37,507 bases of DNA, from assembly GCA_013359215.1 (NCBI GenBank), contig JABWCH010000009.1:1-37507 (forward strand). Direction: 5' to 3'. The translations under genes were made by a program, and so were the position numbers. The notes under the pieces are model-generated. The model was given only the letters and a program-made list of their open reading frames with translations, searched no databases and was not told where the DNA came from. Source of the DNA: Candidatus Brocadiia bacterium. Lineage in GTDB: Bacteria; Planctomycetota; Uabimicrobiia; Uabimicrobiales; JABWCH01. Below are positions 6,717 through 15,572 of this stretch, piece after piece (within the stretch, counting starts at the first letter, position 1; the number at the start of each line of letters is the position of its first letter).

Positions 6717-8672
6717 CTATGAATGAGTTATATCTAGCAGAAACATTTCCCAGAAAAGAATCATGGCATTGAGATAGTAGTCACGATTGACTTTTTTGCG
6801 GAAACCATGCCCTTCATTCTTAGCTAGAAGATACCATACTGCTCCATTGTTTTCGCGGATTGTCTTTACCATTTGCTCGGATTCGCTGGCTGGCACGCGA
6901 GGGTCATTGAGCCCTTGTACAATGAAAAGAGGGCTGGTGATTTTTTTAGCATTGGTTGTTGGCGCAATCTTGATGAGATATTCTCTCATCTGAGGATCTC
7001 TTTCATCGCCATATTCTACACGTCTAAGATCACGTCGGTATTCCTGGGTATTTTCCAAAAAGGTCACCAGGTTGCTGATTCCTACAATATCAATTCCTGC
7101 TTTGATTTTATCATGATAAAGGTACATGCTGGAAAGTACCATATAACCACCATAAGAACCGCCATAAACAGCGATTTTTTTAGCGTCTAGTTGATCCTGG
7201 GTGTGTATCCATTCTATCAAAGAGCCAATATCTTTTACAGAATCTTCTCTTTTAAAACCATTATCCAAAGTAAGATAGGTTTTCCCATATCCTGCTGAAC
7301 CGCGAACATTAGGTGCAATCACGGCAACGCCTAATTCATTTATAAGGTATTGGTAGTATGAATTAAAACCTGGCAATTCCTGGGATTCTGGGCCTCCGTG
7401 GATAGAAATGACAACAGGTATTTTTCCCTGACTTTGTTTAGGATGGTAATAGAAAGCAGGGATCATCCTTGCTTTTCCGTCTATGCTGTCAAAAGTGGGG
7501 TAATGGATGAGCTTGGGGGTTACGAAATTTGCTTTATTCAAACCGCCCACTTCGCTATAAGTCCAGCGAATTAGCTCTTGGGTAGCCAGACGAATCGAAT
7601 AGGCATCGCTAGGGGATTGTGGGGAATTGATTGTCAAACCCAATTGTGTATCATCCTGGTTGAAGCTAATTCCTGAAATCAGACAAACTGGCAATTCTGG
7701 CAAAGGAAGCTCGGTCTTTGTGGCAGCATCAATAAGTCTTAGCTTGCTAATTCCGTCTTCATTGCTTACATAAACCAATTTTTTGCCATCTTTAGAGAGA
7801 TGGAATTCTTCTATATCCCAGGAAATATGGGCAGAGAGGTTTTCTTTTTTTCCTGTGGCAAGGTCATGATAGTAAAGGTTTTTGAATTCTCCTGATTCAT
7901 CAGAAGTATAATAAATGCCTTTCCCATCTCCACTCCAGCAGGCATCGCCATAAGAAATTTTTTGGTCGCATTTTTCGGCTACAGGGCTTAACTTTTTAGC
8001 AGGTATATCATACCAATAAAGATAAGATTCATTGATAGAAATGTATTCTAAAAGGAGTATTTTATTATCAGAGGATGTGTCTGTCACTCTCCATTGGCCT
8101 TTGGTTTGCAAAATGATTTCTGATACGCCTGGCCGATCCAAGGACAGGATGCGAATATCCATATCCTTTCCATTGCGCAAGTTGCTGGAAAAAAATACTT
8201 CTTTGCCACTGTGGGAATAGGTAGCTCCTGTATTGCGGGCTTTTCCGTCTGTCAGGAGGGTGCTTTTCCCTGTGTTTAAATCAAAATAAAACAATTGGTA
8301 GAATTCTCCACCACCAATATCCATAGCAAAAAGAAAACCTTGTTTTTCTTTGCCAGGATAGTATTTGGCACTGCTCACTGGCTCGCGAAAAAAGGTAACC
8401 TGCTGTCTCGCTCCGCCAGGGCTCTGCACAAAATGGATTTGGTTTGTATCACCAAAGCGTGTTGTTATAAGTATTCCTTCGCCCGAAGGATTCCAATCCA
8501 AAAAAGAAGCACTGCGTACATTTTGGTATTGGTTCATTCTATCTATGATACGTGAAGGGATCTCAGGGATTCCATCGCTTACCAAACTTCCAAACTCTCG
8601 AACTTGTGTTAATGCAAAAGGTAGCATAATGATGTTTATTATAAAAAAAAGAAATAGTGTACGGAACAACAT
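6717..8672 (-). CDS. Secreted prolyl-oligopeptidase-family (S9) serine peptidase
   Basis: A 651-residue exported peptidase. A hydrophobic N-terminal segment (about residues 3-24, ending near FALTQ) is a signal peptide. The following 350 residues are a TolB/DPP-type beta-propeller with repeated blades such as YSHSGKEVFFSS and CWSGDGKGIYYTSD. The C-terminal 240 residues are an alpha/beta hydrolase with Ser506 in GGSYGGYM, Asp590 in GLNDPRVP and His622 in EGHGFRK, the complete S9 triad. The likely role is cleavage of peptides in the periplasm or outside the cell. A TTG at 8684 would add four residues, but the GAGG there is the ribosome binding site of the ATG at 8672, so I chose that start. It stands alone. 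Confidence 0.9.
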   Translation of the reverse strand: MLFRTLFLFFIINIIMLPFALTQVREFGSLVSDGIPEIPSRIIDRMNQYQNVRSASFLDWNPSGEGILITTRFGDTNQIHFVQSPGGARQQVTFFREPVSSAKYYPGKEKQGFLFAMDIGGGEFYQLFYFDLNTGKSTLLTDGKARNTGATYSHSGKEVFFSSNLRNGKDMDIRILSLDRPGVSEIILQTKGQWRVTDTSSDNKILLLEYISINESYLYWYDIPAKKLSPVAEKCDQKISYGDACWSGDGKGIYYTSDESGEFKNLYYHDLATGKKENLSAHISWDIEEFHLSKDGKKLVYVSNEDGISKLRLIDAATKTELPLPELPVCLISGISFNQDDTQLGLTINSPQSPSDAYSIRLATQELIRWTYSEVGGLNKANFVTPKLIHYPTFDSIDGKARMIPAFYYHPKQSQGKIPVVISIHGGPESQELPGFNSYYQYLINELGVAVIAPNVRGSAGYGKTYLTLDNGFKREDSVKDIGSLIEWIHTQDQLDAKKIAVYGGSYGGYMVLSSMYLYHDKIKAGIDIVGISNLVTFLENTQEYRRDLRRVEYGDERDPQMREYLIKIAPTTNAKKITSPLFIVQGLNDPRVPASESEQMVKTIRENNGAVWYLLAKNEGHGFRKKVNRDYYLNAMILFWEMFLLDITHS

Positions 8673-8834
8673 AAAATTCCTCAATTTGTTTATTGGACTA
8701 ACAAGAAATAAAAACTAGCGTGAATGTATCTTATTGCAAGGAAAATTTCAAGTTTTTTCTATAAGAAATTTTGATAGTCAATAATTTGGCAATGTTACAT
8801 GAAAGCAACCGCCCAGCATAAAGTAGCTACAGTG

Positions 8835-10865
8835 CTACTTTTTACTTTTGCTTTCCAATGGCTTTTCTTTGCTGGTTTCTTGAGAAAGATGGGAAATAGA
8901 TAAAGGGCAAATCAAAGATTTGTCAGGCGCAAGAGCAAAGAGGCAATAGTGTTCCAGAAAGCTTTGTTTTCTGCTGGCAATTTCTTGTAAGGAATAGCGC
9001 AATTTCTTCCATGGGCTTTGTGATTTTACTGTTGGAAAGGGAGAATGTGGCTTGTGCTGCTTTAGCATTCCAGCAAAAGCCCTCTGCCCAAAGCGCAAAA
9101 AATAAAGGAAGCTATGGTGTGTGGAAATAGCTCCTGCCCATGGATAGTGCATTAGAGTATATTGTCTGGCTATCTGAGAAAGTTCTGCATCCAAAGTTTG
9201 CGCATAGTTTCTGGATGCTTTGGGGTTTTTTTCCTCGAATGCAGGATAAAGTTTAAATTCATCTCCCGCGAGATAATAAACATTTTTCAGCCCATATTGG
9301 GATGGATGGCAGGCAATGTGTGAGCCACTTGTCAGGCCAAATTCGCCCACAATGAAAAGATCCACATATTCTTTTTGTCTTTCTATCCAATCTATTGTTT
9401 TCCTGGCTTCTGGAAGGGTTTCACCAGGATGGTAGTGGAAAGCCATCCATGCTGTAGCAATGCCTGCATTATGGAAATTCTGGTTGATTTCTTCTGTTAG
9501 CTTTGTCTGGATGCCTTTGTTCATACAAGCCAGCATTCTGTCAGAACCACTTTCAACACCAAAAGCCACGGCTCGCAATCCAGATTGGTAGAGAGTTTCA
9601 CAACGTTCTGGAGTGTAGTATTTTTCAATCCGAAGATCCGTGTTCCAGTGGATGGAAAGCCCTTTTTGGGAAATTTCCTGTGCCAGCTTCAGCGCGTAAA
9701 CAGGAGCTAAGACATCGCAGGAAAGATAGAAATTTTTTACATCATATTGTAGCGAAAGGGCTTCTAGTTGTTTTGCTGCTGTTTGGTAAGGGATCTCTCT
9801 GTATTGGTGAGAAGACAATCGGCTAAAGCCATAATCACAAAAAGAGCATTTATTCCAATAGCAACCTCTTGTGGGCGCATACAAAAGGATGCGTTCTGGT
9901 GCTAGATAGCTGTCCAGGCTCAAATCTGTGAAATCAGGGATGGCAGAATCATGCAAATCGGCTATCCAGGAAGGAGAGAAGTATGTCTGCCTTGTATGGG
10001 GATTCTGTATGGCGAGGTTGGGAATATTTTGGATAAGATCGAAACGCTCACGAGCATCTTGAGATTTTTGCCACTGAGGCAAAATGCCAAAAAGGCGGAA
10101 CAGGGTTTCTTCGCCTTCGCCTACGCAGGCAGCATCTACGTAAGTAAAAAGCTGCTGCCATGTTCTTTCCTCTGCCATGGAAAGAATCTGGTGCAAACAA
10201 GATCCGCCTATCATAAGAAAGGCATGAGGAAACCAATTTCGCAGCAAACGGCATAAATAGAAAGACTCTGGTATCTGGCTCACAAAACTTAGGGAAATGC
10301 CGATAAAATCGACACAAGAAGATTGGTTCTGGAAAGAGTCTGTGTAGAAATCGTGCAAAGGGCTTTTGTTCTGGCTACAGTATTCTTCCAGCATCTCGAA
10401 ACTCCAGGGAATCAGAAAATGGCCTGCTTTGTTGAAGTGGTATTGGTAAGGGAAATGAGCAGCTGCGAGTGCCTGGAAAAGCCCATCTACCTTTTCTCTT
10501 GCCCAGGAATAGAATGAATAGTTATAAAAGAAATCAGGATTTTGAAAAATTTCCACCAAAGATTTTTCCATTCCCATCAGTGGCTCTAAAAATTGTCTTG
10601 ACTGAACGATCTCCTGGTATTCCCATTGTTGGGGTAAAGATAAAGATGATTTGTTGTTCAAAGCGTTAAATTTTTTTTCGAGTAAAGAATCTAGCCTTTT
10701 TATATTTTCTGGTGCAAGTAGAAATCGTGCTGCCTGGATGTTAAGATCCATAATCCTGGCATCCATGCCCTTACTTTTTAAATGCCCTTTTAATACAGGA
10801 AGAGAGATATAGGGTTGTGTAGGGTCGGCAAAGGGGGGATACAAAAGCAAACGTTCTGGAATCAT
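8835..10865 (-). CDS. B12-binding-type radical SAM protein of unknown substrate
   Basis: A 676-residue protein. Residues 1 to about 260 have the fold pattern of B12-binding radical SAM enzymes (ISLPVLKGHLKSKG near the start, FIGISLSF and MIGGSCLHQI later, CVGEGEETLFRL at 248-259), but without the DxHxxG cobalamin ligand motif. The radical SAM centre is RGCYWNKCSFCDYGF with Cys335, Cys340 and Cys343, a CX4CX2C spacing common in this subgroup. VAFGVESGSDRMLACMNKG follows, as in related enzymes. The last 11 residues are Lys-rich. A GAGGAATAGGAAA stretch precedes the ATG. No precursor peptide or obvious pathway gene is next to it, so its substrate is unknown. Confidence 0.85.
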   Translation of the reverse strand: MIPERLLLYPPFADPTQPYISLPVLKGHLKSKGMDARIMDLNIQAARFLLAPENIKRLDSLLEKKFNALNNKSSLSLPQQWEYQEIVQSRQFLEPLMGMEKSLVEIFQNPDFFYNYSFYSWAREKVDGLFQALAAAHFPYQYHFNKAGHFLIPWSFEMLEEYCSQNKSPLHDFYTDSFQNQSSCVDFIGISLSFVSQIPESFYLCRLLRNWFPHAFLMIGGSCLHQILSMAEERTWQQLFTYVDAACVGEGEETLFRLFGILPQWQKSQDARERFDLIQNIPNLAIQNPHTRQTYFSPSWIADLHDSAIPDFTDLSLDSYLAPERILLYAPTRGCYWNKCSFCDYGFSRLSSHQYREIPYQTAAKQLEALSLQYDVKNFYLSCDVLAPVYALKLAQEISQKGLSIHWNTDLRIEKYYTPERCETLYQSGLRAVAFGVESGSDRMLACMNKGIQTKLTEEINQNFHNAGIATAWMAFHYHPGETLPEARKTIDWIERQKEYVDLFIVGEFGLTSGSHIACHPSQYGLKNVYYLAGDEFKLYPAFEEKNPKASRNYAQTLDAELSQIARQYTLMHYPWAGAISTHHSFLYFLRFGQRAFAGMLKQHKPHSPFPTVKSQSPWKKLRYSLQEIASRKQSFLEHYCLFALAPDKSLICPLSISHLSQETSKEKPLESKSKK

Positions 10866-10937
10866 GGTTTCCTATTCCTCTAAAAAACATCATGGGTGTA
10901 ATTCAAAAAGTTTTAGGATTGCTTTGCTTTCTGATAG

Positions 10938-10987
10938 AAAAAAAGCCGAACATGGTATGCTATAACAACAACCATTTCGGCTTTTTG
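10938..10987 (-). terminator. Rho-independent terminator, probably of rpmB
   Basis: AAAAAGCCGAACATGG at the left pairs with CCATTTCGGCTTTTT at the right around a 16-base loop. Both ends are A/T tracts, so it can work in both directions. Reading on the minus strand it would end transcripts from rpmB, though the MITE-like element now separates the two. Confidence 0.75.
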
Positions 10988-10992
10988 GCTTA

Positions 10993-11170
10993 GAGCCTAT
11001 CCGAAAAATCCTTTTGGCTGCAAATTTCGATGCATCTCGGATAGCTTCGTCGAAAGTGGCAAAATTGTCCTCAGAGTAGCTGCGGCTACACTTGCGGCAA
11101 TTTTGTCGCTTTCTCCTCGCTCTCCGAGTGCCTCAAAATTTTCGCCTAAAATTATTTTTCGGATAGGCTC
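10993..11170 (-). mobile_element. MITE-like palindromic element, copy 2 (intact ends)
   Basis: A 178-base non-coding element with perfect 17-base terminal inverted repeats (GAGCCTATCCGAAAAAT at one end, its complement at the other). TTA directly precedes the left end and directly follows the right end, consistent with a three-base target duplication. It is the inverted counterpart of 1636-1810. The internal complementary arms around the TGGCAAAATTGTC and GGCAATTTTGTCGC words allow the element to fold into a long hairpin. Since only these ends are intact, this copy best defines the element. Confidence 0.8.
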
Positions 11171-11233
11171 TTATGTTTCTTGGTATCCAGGATATTGCAT
11201 TTTGATCCTGGATAGAGATTGTTTTTAAAGAAA

Positions 11234-11497
11234 TTAAGCTTGGACTTTTTCTTGGAAAGCTACTCTCTTGACAGGTTTGGTTACAAAACCAGCCTTGAGG
11301 CATTTGGCGCAAATTTTTACTGTTTTTACAGTCCCTGCAACCTCAACTTTGAGATTGTGGACATTGGGTTTGAATTTGCGTATTGTAATTCCTGTAACTT
11401 TTTTACCAACGCCGCCTTTTTTCTTCGCCATACCGCGTCTGGAAATGGACCTGCCAGCTACTGTTTTTTTTCCACAAAATTCACACATTCTGGACAT
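11234..11497 (-). CDS. rpmB: 50S ribosomal protein bL28
   Basis: An 87-residue basic ribosomal protein of the large subunit. It carries the cysteine pairs CEFC at the N-terminus and CAKC near the C-terminus, so it is the zinc-binding (C+) form. The RFKPNVHNLK-like segment (here KFKPNVHNLK) and VKICAKCLKAG are family hallmarks. The insert before KKVTGITIRKFKPN is usual. AAGGAG at 11504-11509 lies six bases before the ATG. It is transcribed alone, with a hairpin terminator about 250 bases downstream. Confidence 0.95.
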   Translation of the reverse strand: MSRMCEFCGKKTVAGRSISRRGMAKKKGGVGKKVTGITIRKFKPNVHNLKVEVAGTVKTVKICAKCLKAGFVTKPVKRVAFQEKVQA

Positions 11498-11974
11498 AAT
11501 ATACTCCTTGAATCAATCAAAAATGAACAAATTTTTTCTAAATTTTCACACTATTGCAGACTTTGTAATAGCAACGGCTTGAAAGGTGTCGCTCGCTAAT
11601 TTTTGCCTCGTTTAGCGTTGCTAATACAAAATAAGAAAGTGTGGATTTTTATTTTGGCAATGTCACATTTTGTCTGGTCAAGAGACAAGCGGAGTGTAAG
11701 CCTTCTGTAAGGAATCCAAAATAGTACTACTTGGTGAATCAGAAAATTTTACTTCCCTCTTAAACTTTGTATAAAAAAAGCTTGATACCTGTTTTTTTCA
11801 TTACTGAGAGAAGTCTTACACGGAGCGTCCGCTTCAGATTAAGACATTGTCAAATTATTTCCTAATTTTAAAACAAAAAAATACCATGTTCCTTAACGAA
11901 TTGCAAGTTTTTTTCTTAAAAACAGCAAATTATTTTGGCAATATTGTCTATAACATCCAAAAGCAGACTATTTT
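11498..11974. other. Intergenic region, no gene seen
   Basis: I see no coding sequence supported on either strand; the readable frames are antisense or low-complexity. At about 11821-11857 there is a GGAGCGTCCGCTTC word followed by ACATTGTCAAATT. Related wording occurs at 17624-17660 and 21590-21635, so it may be another small dispersed motif. The rpmB promoter presumably lies near 11520-11560, but no convincing consensus stands out. Confidence 0.55.
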
Positions 11975-13246
11975 TTATGAATGTTCTATTGTCTGGTTTC
12001 TTTCAGGCCCTACAGAAACGAGGGTGACAGGAATTTCTAAAAATTTTTCTATTTTTTTTATATATTCCTGGCAGTTTTTAGGAAGGTCTGAAAAAGAAAT
12101 GCAGGAAGATATATCTTCATTCCACCCATTTACTGTTTCATAGATTGGCTCTATTTTCTGGTATACTTCATCCGATGCTGGTATGCTTTCCAGTCTGCTT
12201 CCTTTGTAGGAATAGCCCGAACAAATCTGGATAGACGATAGACCTTTCAGAACATCTAGTTTTGTAATGCACAATTCATTAATACCATTGAGTCTTATTG
12301 CTGTTTTTAACATGACCAGATCCAGCCATCCACAACGTCTTGGCCTACCTGTTGTTGTGCCAAATTCCTTACCCTGACTGCGCAAAGTATCGCCAATAGC
12401 ATTTTTAAGTTCAGCAGGAAAAACTCCTTCGCCTACTCTTGTTGTATAGGCTTTTGCCACGCCTAAGACTTTATGGATTTGTGTAGGGCCAATTCCTGAA
12501 CCAGAGCAGGCATTGCCAGCAAGAGTATTGGAAGATGTAACAAAAGGATAGCTGCCATAGTCTATATCCAGGAAAGTCCCTTGCGCACCCTCAAACAGCG
12601 CGGTCTTTTTTTGTTTTAAAAGCTTTTCCAAAAGAAGGGATGTATCGACAATATGAGATTGAAGTTGTTTTCCATAGGATGTATATTTTTCTACCAGATC
12701 ATCCAGAGAAAACGGCCATGCTTCTTGCCATGCCTGGAATATTTTTTCTTTTGATAAAAACACGCTACGGAGCTTTTTACGGAGTGTGTCTGCCTCTAAG
12801 AGATCCACCATTCGGATTCCACATCGGGCGACTTTATCGCTGTAAGAAGGGCCAATGCCTCTGCCTGTTGTTCCTATCTTGCTATCACCCTTGATTTTTT
12901 CTTCGAGAGCATCCATCGCTCTATGATAGGGCATGATAACATGCGCTCTTTCGCTGATATATAGAGAATCCATAGAATGCCCTGCTTGAACCAGGGATTC
13001 CATTTCTTGGAGAAGAGCGTCTGGTGCGATCACGACACCATTTCCTAAAATGCAAACTTTTCCAGGGTATAGGATTCCTGAAGGGATGAGATGAAGCTTG
13101 TATGTTTTATCTTTTACGACAACAGTATGGCCTGCGTTATTTCCTCCCTGAAAACGAACAACAACGTCATTTTTCAAGGCAAGCAGGTCTACAATCTTTC
13201 CTTTGCCTTCATCTCCCCATTGGCATCCTATAATTACAGTATTCAT
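11975..13246 (-). CDS. purA: Adenylosuccinate synthetase
   Basis: Joins IMP and aspartate using GTP, the first committed step of AMP synthesis, in the cytoplasm. The 423 residues match the usual length. The N-terminal QWGDEGKGK loop holds catalytic Asp12, and His40 lies in NNAGHTVV. GTTGRGIGPSYSDK, ACSGSGIGP and TTTGRPRRCGWLD are the other family signatures. It follows the 2-epimerase gene by only 16 bases on the same strand, with no strong Shine-Dalgarno of its own (AAAGAAAG), so it is probably the last gene of the glycan-related operon. That is an unusual location for a housekeeping purine gene. Confidence 0.97.
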   Translation of the reverse strand: MNTVIIGCQWGDEGKGKIVDLLALKNDVVVRFQGGNNAGHTVVVKDKTYKLHLIPSGILYPGKVCILGNGVVIAPDALLQEMESLVQAGHSMDSLYISERAHVIMPYHRAMDALEEKIKGDSKIGTTGRGIGPSYSDKVARCGIRMVDLLEADTLRKKLRSVFLSKEKIFQAWQEAWPFSLDDLVEKYTSYGKQLQSHIVDTSLLLEKLLKQKKTALFEGAQGTFLDIDYGSYPFVTSSNTLAGNACSGSGIGPTQIHKVLGVAKAYTTRVGEGVFPAELKNAIGDTLRSQGKEFGTTTGRPRRCGWLDLVMLKTAIRLNGINELCITKLDVLKGLSSIQICSGYSYKGSRLESIPASDEVYQKIEPIYETVNGWNEDISSCISFSDLPKNCQEYIKKIEKFLEIPVTLVSVGPERNQTIEHS

Positions 13247-13262
13247 AAAATTTCTTTCTTTG

Positions 13263-14342
13263 TCAAATTAGATTCAGTAGTATTTCTACGATTCTCCTTG
13301 CTGCATGACCATCCCAGAGATCTGGGATTTGTGTTTGGGATTTCTTTCTTTCCAAAACTTCCAGGGCATGAGAAAGTATCTTTTCTTTGTTTGTGCCTAC
13401 AATGGTATTTGTGCCTTTTTCAGCAGTAACAGGACGCTCTGTGTTTTCTCTTAGAGTCAGGCAAGGAATTTGGAGGATCGTAGTTTCTTCCTGGATTCCG
13501 CCAGAATCTGTCAATACGAACTTTGCCTGGCTCATAAGATGTAAGAAATCCCAGTATCCTAGAGGGTCGGTAATTTTGAAATTTTTGGGCAAAAGGCCAA
13601 ATTCTTCCAGTTTATTTTTGGTTCTAGGATGTATGGGAAAAACCAGTTGTATCTTTTTACTGATTTCCATCAAAGCGTCCAGAATTTCTTGCATTGCAGA
13701 TCGGTTATCAACATTTTCTGCTCGATGCAAAGTCAAAAGTGCGTAGCTTTGTTTTTCAAGCTGGAGTTGTGATAGTATAGTGGATTGTTTTGCCTTGTCA
13801 AGATTCTGGAGCAAACTGTCAATCATCACATTGCCAACAAAGAACATTTTGTCTTGTGCAACGCCTTCTTTTTCTAAATTTTTTACCGCACTTGCTTCTG
13901 TTAGAAAAAGGTAGTCTGAAATAGCATCTGTAAGTAGACGGTTGATTTCTTCTGGCATTCTTCTGTCAAAGCTACGCAAACCAGCCTCTACATGCGCGAC
14001 CTTGATGTGGAGCTTAACTGCGGTAAGAGCGCATGCCAATGTAGAATTTACATCGCCTACGACTAAAACCAAATCAGGCTTATTTTCCAGCAAAATAACT
14101 TCAAATTTTTCCATAATCTTGGCTGTCTGTTGAGCATGAGAACCTGATCCTACTCCTAGAAAAATATCAGGTTTTGGCAAACCAAGATCATCAAAAAAAA
14201 GGTCGGACATATTTTTGTCGTAGTGCTGTCCAGTATGAACCAGCAATGGATGTATTCTATCAGGGTATTTTTTGATTTCATACAGAATAGGGGCCATTTT
14301 CATAAAATTGGGTCTTGCCCCAACAACAAGAATGATTTTCAC
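13263..14342 (-). CDS. wecB: Non-hydrolysing UDP-N-acetylglucosamine-type 2-epimerase
   Basis: Epimerises C2 of a UDP-N-acetyl sugar. Landmarks are GARPNFMKMAPI at the N-terminus, HTGQHYDKNMSD, VGDVNSTLA, HVEAGLRSFDRRMPEE, DSGGIQEE and RENTERPVT. An open frame extends upstream to 14483, but the conserved start is the GTG at 14342, which overlaps the glycosyltransferase stop as GTGA, a sign of translational coupling; this gives 359 residues, a normal length. It could be WecB (UDP-GlcNAc to UDP-ManNAc) or a WbpI-like enzyme acting on UDP-GlcNAc(3NAc)A. The presence of WbpE, WbpB and WbpD functions 10 kb away makes the WbpI role attractive. Sequence reading alone cannot separate the two. Confidence 0.9.
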   Translation of the reverse strand: MKIILVVGARPNFMKMAPILYEIKKYPDRIHPLLVHTGQHYDKNMSDLFFDDLGLPKPDIFLGVGSGSHAQQTAKIMEKFEVILLENKPDLVLVVGDVNSTLACALTAVKLHIKVAHVEAGLRSFDRRMPEEINRLLTDAISDYLFLTEASAVKNLEKEGVAQDKMFFVGNVMIDSLLQNLDKAKQSTILSQLQLEKQSYALLTLHRAENVDNRSAMQEILDALMEISKKIQLVFPIHPRTKNKLEEFGLLPKNFKITDPLGYWDFLHLMSQAKFVLTDSGGIQEETTILQIPCLTLRENTERPVTAEKGTNTIVGTNKEKILSHALEVLERKKSQTQIPDLWDGHAARRIVEILLNLI

Positions 14343-15547
14343 TTTTTTGTTCCTAGCAATTTTTGGTAAAGCCCTACATGCTCTTGGATAATGCGATCCC
14401 AACTGCGGTGCTGCAAAACATATTTTCTGGCATTTTCGCCTAAGGTTTTCCTTTGTTGGGGAGAATGGAGCAAAAGCAAGCATTGAGAGGCAAGATTCTG
14501 GATGTCTCCAGATTGAAAAATCAGACCAGTTTTTTCATTTTGCACGAGTTCCATAATACCATTGGCACTGCTTCCCAGGACAGCCTTTTCCATAGACATG
14601 GCTTCTAGTGGTTTCAACGGAGTTACCAGGTCAGTGAGCCTGTTTTTTTCCCTTGGATACACAACAACGTCCATAATAGAATAGTAAGAAAGTACATCTT
14701 TATGCTCTATTTGTCCAAGGAAAAGTACATTTTTTTGAATCTGGAGTTTGTCCACCAAATCTTTAAGCTCTTGCTCTTCTTCTCCTTTGCCGCCTAAAAT
14801 AAGAACCGCATTCTTTTCTTTTTGCAATATACAGGGCATGGCTTGCACCATGTCGTAAAGACCTTCATATTTGTAAAAAGAACCTAAGAACCCTATAATT
14901 TTTTTCCCATTTAACTGGTGTTTTTCGATAATTTCTTTGCTGGCAGGACGAGGCAAAAAAGACTGGGCATCTACCCCATTGGGTGTTACGTGTATCTTTT
15001 CAGCGGGGATTCCTCTTTGGATGATCTCTTGTCTTAGCCCTTCACATATAGTCACTACCTGGTCTACTTTTTTCATCAAGACAGTTTCATAGCCCTTACT
15101 TAAGATATATCGAATGCTGTTTTTTCGTGTAGATCCAGCACTAACAGCAGAATCCTCCCATAGCCCTCTTACCTCATACACAACAGGAATTTTTCTTTTT
15201 CTGGCAGCATTGAGAGCGGGAATGCCGCAAAGTATGGGAGAATGGCTATGAATGATATCAGGAGGGTTTTCTTTTAAAATTTCTACAATTTTATTTTTAA
15301 AAAATTGTAAAAAGTGATATTCTTTTAGATATGGTATTTTTCCCCAAAGTCCTGAATTAATATGGATTCGAGTGCAAGGAACCCCCTCAATGGTTTCTTT
15401 TTTGGCTAAATTTTGCGAATGTTTGGGAGAAACAATTGCCTGAACCTCTAATCCACATTTTTGCTGAAATTGCATGATATACTTGCTTCGGAAAGTATAT
15501 CCACTGTAAAGAGGGATAAAATGATCCAAAACATGATAAACTTTCAT
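14339..15547 (-). CDS. GT4-family glycosyltransferase, exosortase-system-associated type
   Basis: A 402-residue GT-B fold glycosyltransferase. The N-terminus VYHVLDHFIPLYSGYTFR closely follows the pattern I know from the PEP-CTERM/exosortase A-associated glycosyltransferase family. The C-terminal half has TPNGVD, GFLGSFYKYEG, VLILGGKGEEE and PLEAMSMEKAVLGS, the acidic donor-binding signature of GT4 enzymes. It probably adds a sugar during synthesis of an extracellular polysaccharide co-occurring with exosortase sorting. An AGGAA lies before the ATG. The upstream exported-protein gene ends 25 bases before it, and the 2-epimerase overlaps its stop by four bases, so the three form one operon with purA. 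Confidence 0.88.
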   Translation of the reverse strand: MKVYHVLDHFIPLYSGYTFRSKYIMQFQQKCGLEVQAIVSPKHSQNLAKKETIEGVPCTRIHINSGLWGKIPYLKEYHFLQFFKNKIVEILKENPPDIIHSHSPILCGIPALNAARKRKIPVVYEVRGLWEDSAVSAGSTRKNSIRYILSKGYETVLMKKVDQVVTICEGLRQEIIQRGIPAEKIHVTPNGVDAQSFLPRPASKEIIEKHQLNGKKIIGFLGSFYKYEGLYDMVQAMPCILQKEKNAVLILGGKGEEEQELKDLVDKLQIQKNVLFLGQIEHKDVLSYYSIMDVVVYPREKNRLTDLVTPLKPLEAMSMEKAVLGSSANGIMELVQNEKTGLIFQSGDIQNLASQCLLLLHSPQQRKTLGENARKYVLQHRSWDRIIQEHVGLYQKLLGTKK

Positions 15548-15572
15548 GATGTTCCTATTCTAGCCTTGCAAA

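Larger units (their letters stand above)
10866..11233. other. Intergenic region with terminator and MITE-like copy 2
   Basis: There is no gene in these 368 bases. They contain a strong hairpin terminator (10938-10987) and a complete MITE-like element (10993-11170). The remaining 60 bases before the rpmB stop show nothing recognisable. Confidence 0.75.

Noticed and set aside
11219-11599. 126-codon open frame antisense to rpmB
   Set aside because: The opposite strand encodes the unmistakable bL28 with both zinc cysteine pairs; the antisense product has no recognisable feature.
14343-14483. N-terminal extension of the 2-epimerase to 14483
   Set aside because: The added 47 residues overlap the glycosyltransferase gene in another frame, are unlike the family, and the GTG at 14342 forms a normal GTGA overlap.
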